Shown here: one piece after another, positions 2,978-5,373 of the stretch
Layout of the letters: every line of letters begins with the position of its first letter
How positions within the stretch are numbered: position 1 is the first letter of the stretch
Assembly (NCBI GenBank): GCA_910587205.1
Contig: CAJULZ010000149.1
Span: 1 to 5,373, forward strand
DNA: 5,373 nt
Direction of reading: 5' to 3'
Source: an uncultured Oscillospiraceae bacterium
Lineage (GTDB): Bacteria; Bacillota; Clostridia; Oscillospirales; Oscillospiraceae
The notes under the pieces: model-generated
What the model saw: the letters and a program-made list of their open reading frames with translations, nothing else
The model's database searches: none
Told to the model about the DNA's origin: nothing
Position numbers and translations under genes: made by a program

Positions 2978-4834
2978 TTAGGAGGAAAAATGATGGGCGC
3001 GATAGTACTCCAGCTGCCGGAATTGCCGGACCGCCGCCCGCTGCTGTTCGGAGAGGGAGCGGGTGAGGGCGCCGTCCGCGGTGATGCAGGCGCCGTAGTT
3101 GTGGATGACCGGGATCTCCTCCCGGCACTCCCGGGCCGCCTGCATGTAGGCGCTGCCCTCCCAGCCCAGCTGCTGGAACAGCACGTCCATCAGGAAGCAG
3201 GGGGAGATGTCCGGGCCCTCGCCCACCAGCTCCACCCCCAGCGCGGCCTTGGCCGCGTCGTTGCCCCAGATGAGGTAGCTGGTGGACCAGTAGTTGTAAA
3301 AACCCTCCTTGGTGTCCTGGTCCAGAGGGATGCCCAGGGCGTTGTACACCGAGTTGCCGTTGCCCAGCCAAGGTTTGTGGTCACCGAAAACCACCAGCAC
3401 GATGGGCTCGTCCGAGGCCCGGAACTGGTCCACCATATCCATGAGGAAGCCCTGGGTGCTTTTCACCGACCCCAGGTAGTTGGACAGGATATACCGGGAG
3501 GCGTCGTCCAGCTCATAGTTGGCGATATAGTCCTCCGCCTCCCCCCACCAGCACTCGTAGTCGCCGTAGGGGCCGTGGCCCTGGTAGGACACGGAGAAGG
3601 AGAACAGCGGCTCGTCCCCCTTGACCTGCTCCAGGACAGACTGGGTGAGGTTGGGGAAGAAGACATAGTCATAAGAGTTGTCGTCGTCGGAGAGGTGCTG
3701 GTAGAAGTCCTCCATGAACCGGTACTGGTCGAAGCCCAGGTAGGCGTTGACGTTGGCCCGGTTGTAGAACCAGTTGTTGGAGGGGTGGTCGCCGGTGGCG
3801 CGGTAGCCCTGATCCTTCAGGTACCAGACGTAGGACGAGGTATCGCCCCGGTAATTGGTGTTGGCGGGGGCCATACCGGTGAGGAAGGCGCGTTCGGTGT
3901 CCACGGTGCCCCCGGCGAAAATGTTGGTGAGCAGCCGCCCAGAATAGCTCTCCGCCTCCAAAGCGTGGTAGCCGGCGTACACATCCTGCTGGAACTCAAT
4001 CTGGTCGAAGACGGAGAAGTCGGCAAAGGCCTCCAGCATGACGCCCACAATGTTCACCTTCCGATCTTCGGGGATATCTGCATCCTGATACTGGGCCAGC
4101 AGGGCGGCGGTCTCCCGCTCCGAATAGCCCTCCGGAGGGTTAGGCAGGGCGTCTTTCACGCTGTGGAGGAAGGGGTAGAGCAGGCCCCGGGAGATATACT
4201 GCTGGGTAGACGACCACTGGTTGATGTGCTCCGCGCTGGCGGCCTGGGCGTAGAGGGCGTCGCTGCCGTATACCGGGACGAGGGCGGCGGCGCAGGCCAG
4301 GGAGATCCCCGCCGTCAGCAGCCTGCCCCGTCTTAAGGGCCGCCCCCGGGCCAGCAGGGCCAGCAGCGGGACGCACAGGGCGGCGCAGGCCAGGGCCGCG
4401 GCCAGCTTGTCCGGCAGGAAAAGCTGGTATTTCCCGGCCATATTCCCTGCCTCGCCCAGCAGGAGCAGGTCGGCGGCGATCACCGGGTCGTCCCGGAAGG
4501 CCAGCTTGTAGTAGTTGCCCACGGACAGCCCCAGCACGGGCAGGGCGGTGAGCAGGTAGGCCAGCCACGCCCGCCCCGTCAAGCCGTACAGCAGCGCGGC
4601 CAGTGCCACCGGCGGCAGCAGGTTCAGCGCCGCCAGCGCGGGACGGGACAGGTAGTCGAAAAACATCTGCCAGCTGTACTGGCCGGGGGCCAGCGCCAGG
4701 GAGCATAGCCCCAGCGCCACGGCGGCCAGGCCCAGCAGCAGAGCGTTCCAGAGCCAGAAGACGATCCTGCGGCCCCTGGAGAGGCTGTCCCCCGGACGCG
4801 TTTGGAACAGGAAGCAGGAGAAAACACGTTTCAT
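2978..4834 (-). CDS. LTA synthase/phosphoglycerol transferase family membrane sulfatase-fold enzyme
   Basis: This 618-residue protein belongs to the LtaS/MdoB branch of the alkaline-phosphatase superfamily, which moves glycerol-phosphate from phosphatidylglycerol onto surface polymers outside the membrane. Seen: about five hydrophobic segments (near 24-48, 65-84, 88-106, 143-162 and 172-190), then an extracellular domain. Likely metal/catalytic residues, aligned to LtaS from memory: Glu268 in VMLEAF, Thr310 in FAGGTVDTE (nucleophile), Asp485-His486 in VVFGDHKP; substrate contacts Arg359 in FYNR and His420 in YQGHGPY. The set is complete, so the enzyme is probably active. The start is ATG 4832-4834, 7 bases after AAAGGAGG; a reading from 25 codons further upstream would translate the ribosome site. 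The product could be LTA, a phosphoglycerol-modified glycan or another polymer; the family alone does not decide. It has its own terminator downstream. Confidence 0.92.
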   Translation of the reverse strand: MKRVFSCFLFQTRPGDSLSRGRRIVFWLWNALLLGLAAVALGLCSLALAPGQYSWQMFFDYLSRPALAALNLLPPVALAALLYGLTGRAWLAYLLTALPVLGLSVGNYYKLAFRDDPVIAADLLLLGEAGNMAGKYQLFLPDKLAAALACAALCVPLLALLARGRPLRRGRLLTAGISLACAAALVPVYGSDALYAQAASAEHINQWSSTQQYISRGLLYPFLHSVKDALPNPPEGYSERETAALLAQYQDADIPEDRKVNIVGVMLEAFADFSVFDQIEFQQDVYAGYHALEAESYSGRLLTNIFAGGTVDTERAFLTGMAPANTNYRGDTSSYVWYLKDQGYRATGDHPSNNWFYNRANVNAYLGFDQYRFMEDFYQHLSDDDNSYDYVFFPNLTQSVLEQVKGDEPLFSFSVSYQGHGPYGDYECWWGEAEDYIANYELDDASRYILSNYLGSVKSTQGFLMDMVDQFRASDEPIVLVVFGDHKPWLGNGNSVYNALGIPLDQDTKEGFYNYWSTSYLIWGNDAAKAALGVELVGEGPDISPCFLMDVLFQQLGWEGSAYMQAARECREEIPVIHNYGACITADGALTRSLSEQQRAAVRQFRQLEYYRAHHFSS

Positions 4835-4860
4835 CCGCGACCCTCCTTTGTTGAAGTAAA

Positions 4861-4898
4861 CCGGCAGCAGGCGGTCCGCTGGGGACGCCCGCTGCCGG
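4861..4898 (-). other. Long imperfect hairpin ahead of the LTA-synthase-like gene
   Basis: The arms CCGGCAGC...GTCC (4898 leftward) and GGACCGCC...GCTGCCGG (to 4861) form a roughly 16-bp stem with one single-base bulge and one G-T pair, followed on the minus strand by TTTACTTC. It lies between a candidate -10 and the ribosome site. It may terminate the glycyl-tRNA synthetase transcript, act as an attenuator in the leader, or be an operator. The U-tract is short, so the function is uncertain. Confidence 0.65.
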
Positions 4899-4899
4899 T

Positions 4900-4930
4900 A
4901 TTCTAACACACATTTCGCCGCCGTGCACGG
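4900..4930 (-). promoter_or_regulatory. Extended -10 promoter with a palindrome at the -35 position
   Basis: On the minus strand TGTTAGAAT gives an extended -10 (TAGAAT at 4900-4905). No -35 consensus is present at 17 bp; instead the perfect 10-bp palindrome CCGTGCACGG (4921-4930) is centred there, suggesting a regulator site. Start of transcription near 4893 would fall within the arm of the adjacent hairpin. Confidence 0.5.
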
Positions 4931-4958
4931 ATATAGCCGTTTTTTAACGGAAAGTTAA
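4930..4958 (-). promoter_or_regulatory. Alternative weak promoter overlapping the end of glyQS
   Basis: On the minus strand, TTAACT (4953-4958, overlapping the glyQS stop), a 17-bp spacer and TATATC (4930-4935) could be a second promoter for the LTA-synthase-like gene. The spacer contains the inverted repeat CCGTT-AAAA-AACGG (4937-4950). Both hexamers are imperfect. Confidence 0.3.
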
Positions 4959-5373
4959 TAAGCCAGCTTTTCCTCCAGCCAGGCTTTCAGCCCGCTGATG
5001 GGTACGCGTACCTGGTCCATGGTGTCCCGGTCCCGGATGGTGACGGCGTGGTCGGCCTGTTCGGTGTCGCTGCCCACGGTCTGGAAGTCCACGGTGACGC
5101 AGTAGGGGGTGCCGATCTCGTCCTGGCGGCGGTAGCGCTTGCCGATGGACCCGGTGTCGTCGTAGTCCACCATGAAGTATTTGCTCAGCTCGTCCCGGAG
5201 CTCCATGGCCTTGCCCCCCAGTTTTTTGGACAAGGGGAGCACCGCGCACTTATAGGGGGCCAGGGCGGGGTGGAGGCGGAGTACAGTGCGCACATCGTTC
5301 TTGGCCTCGTCCACCACTTCCTCGTCGTAGGCGTTGCACAGGAAGGCCAGCAGCATCCGCTCCACGCCCAGGG
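4955..5373 (-). CDS. glyQS: Glycyl-tRNA synthetase, single-chain (alpha2) type, C-terminal part
   Basis: This class II aminoacyl-tRNA synthetase attaches glycine to tRNA-Gly in the cytoplasm. 138 codons plus a stop (TAA, 4955-4957) are visible, and the frame runs off the right edge. Seen: the start of the visible part, LGVERMLLAFLCNAYDEE, contains class II motif 3 (the Arg of GVER binds ATP). The rest is the anticodon-binding domain: RLHPALAPYKCAVLPLSKKL, then SKYFMVDYDDTGSIGKRYRRQDEI split as YFMVDYDDTGSIGKRY and RRQDEIGTPYCVTVDF, and the closing TIRDRDTMDQVRVPI and LEEKLAY. These are hallmark stretches of the single-polypeptide enzyme, distinct from the alpha/beta two-subunit form. The full protein is usually near 460 residues, so about 70% is missing here. 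The gene lies 120 bp upstream of the LTA-synthase-like start. Any T-box leader would be outside the window. Confidence 0.95.
   Translation of the reverse strand, partial: LGVERMLLAFLCNAYDEEVVDEAKNDVRTVLRLHPALAPYKCAVLPLSKKLGGKAMELRDELSKYFMVDYDDTGSIGKRYRRQDEIGTPYCVTVDFQTVGSDTEQADHAVTIRDRDTMDQVRVPISGLKAWLEEKLAY

Noticed and set aside
2990..4336. Long rightward open frame (448 codons) antisense to the LTA-synthase-like gene.
   Set aside because: It mirrors the GC-rich third positions of the true gene, has a valine/glycine-heavy low-complexity translation and no ribosome site, and the opposite strand carries complete family motifs.

Overview
The window looks like a junction between the end of a prophage, or related integrative element, and core chromosome in a GC-rich Clostridia genome. 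An Oscillospiraceae-type host (Flavonifractor, Lawsonibacter or Intestinimonas-like) is inferred from the GC-rich core genes with strong AGGAGG ribosome sites, the Gram-positive LTA-synthase-family enzyme and the single-chain glycyl-tRNA synthetase. No database search was possible, so the genus is a guess.

Left part (1 to about 2500), presumed element DNA. A 5'-truncated CHAP-domain lysin with an SLH-like tail reads rightward and ends at a strong hairpin terminator that also serves the opposing genes. Every gene between there and the tRNAs reads leftward: a Xre-type regulator, a 55-aa ribbon-helix-helix protein and a hicA-hicB toxin-antitoxin pair. These look like cargo ('moron') genes placed after the late lysis gene. 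The hicAB promoter is near-consensus and carries two 19-bp direct repeats 31 bp apart, a likely operator. The RHH gene has its own 11-bp tandem repeats upstream.

Junction (about 2210 to 2552). No credible gene. It holds 20-bp-spaced repeats, a rightward terminator and four helically phased GCCCCGAA repeats. The phased repeats could be recombinase arm sites or another phased protein-binding array. The leftward terminator of the tRNA operon closes it.

Right part (2553 to 5373), presumed core chromosome, all leftward: a tRNA operon (Met-CAU, Glu-UUC, Val-CAC, all with encoded CCA) under a consensus promoter, a complete LTA-synthase/phosphoglycerol-transferase family membrane enzyme with its own terminator, and the C-terminal part of glycyl-tRNA synthetase running off the right edge.

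The most interesting points are the internal ribosome-binding site inside the lysin, which could produce a separate wall-binding fragment; the hicAB operator and UUG toxin start; the phased repeats beside the tRNA genes; and the palindromes and hairpin crowding the promoter of the LTA-synthase-like gene. No clear new multi-gene system is visible.
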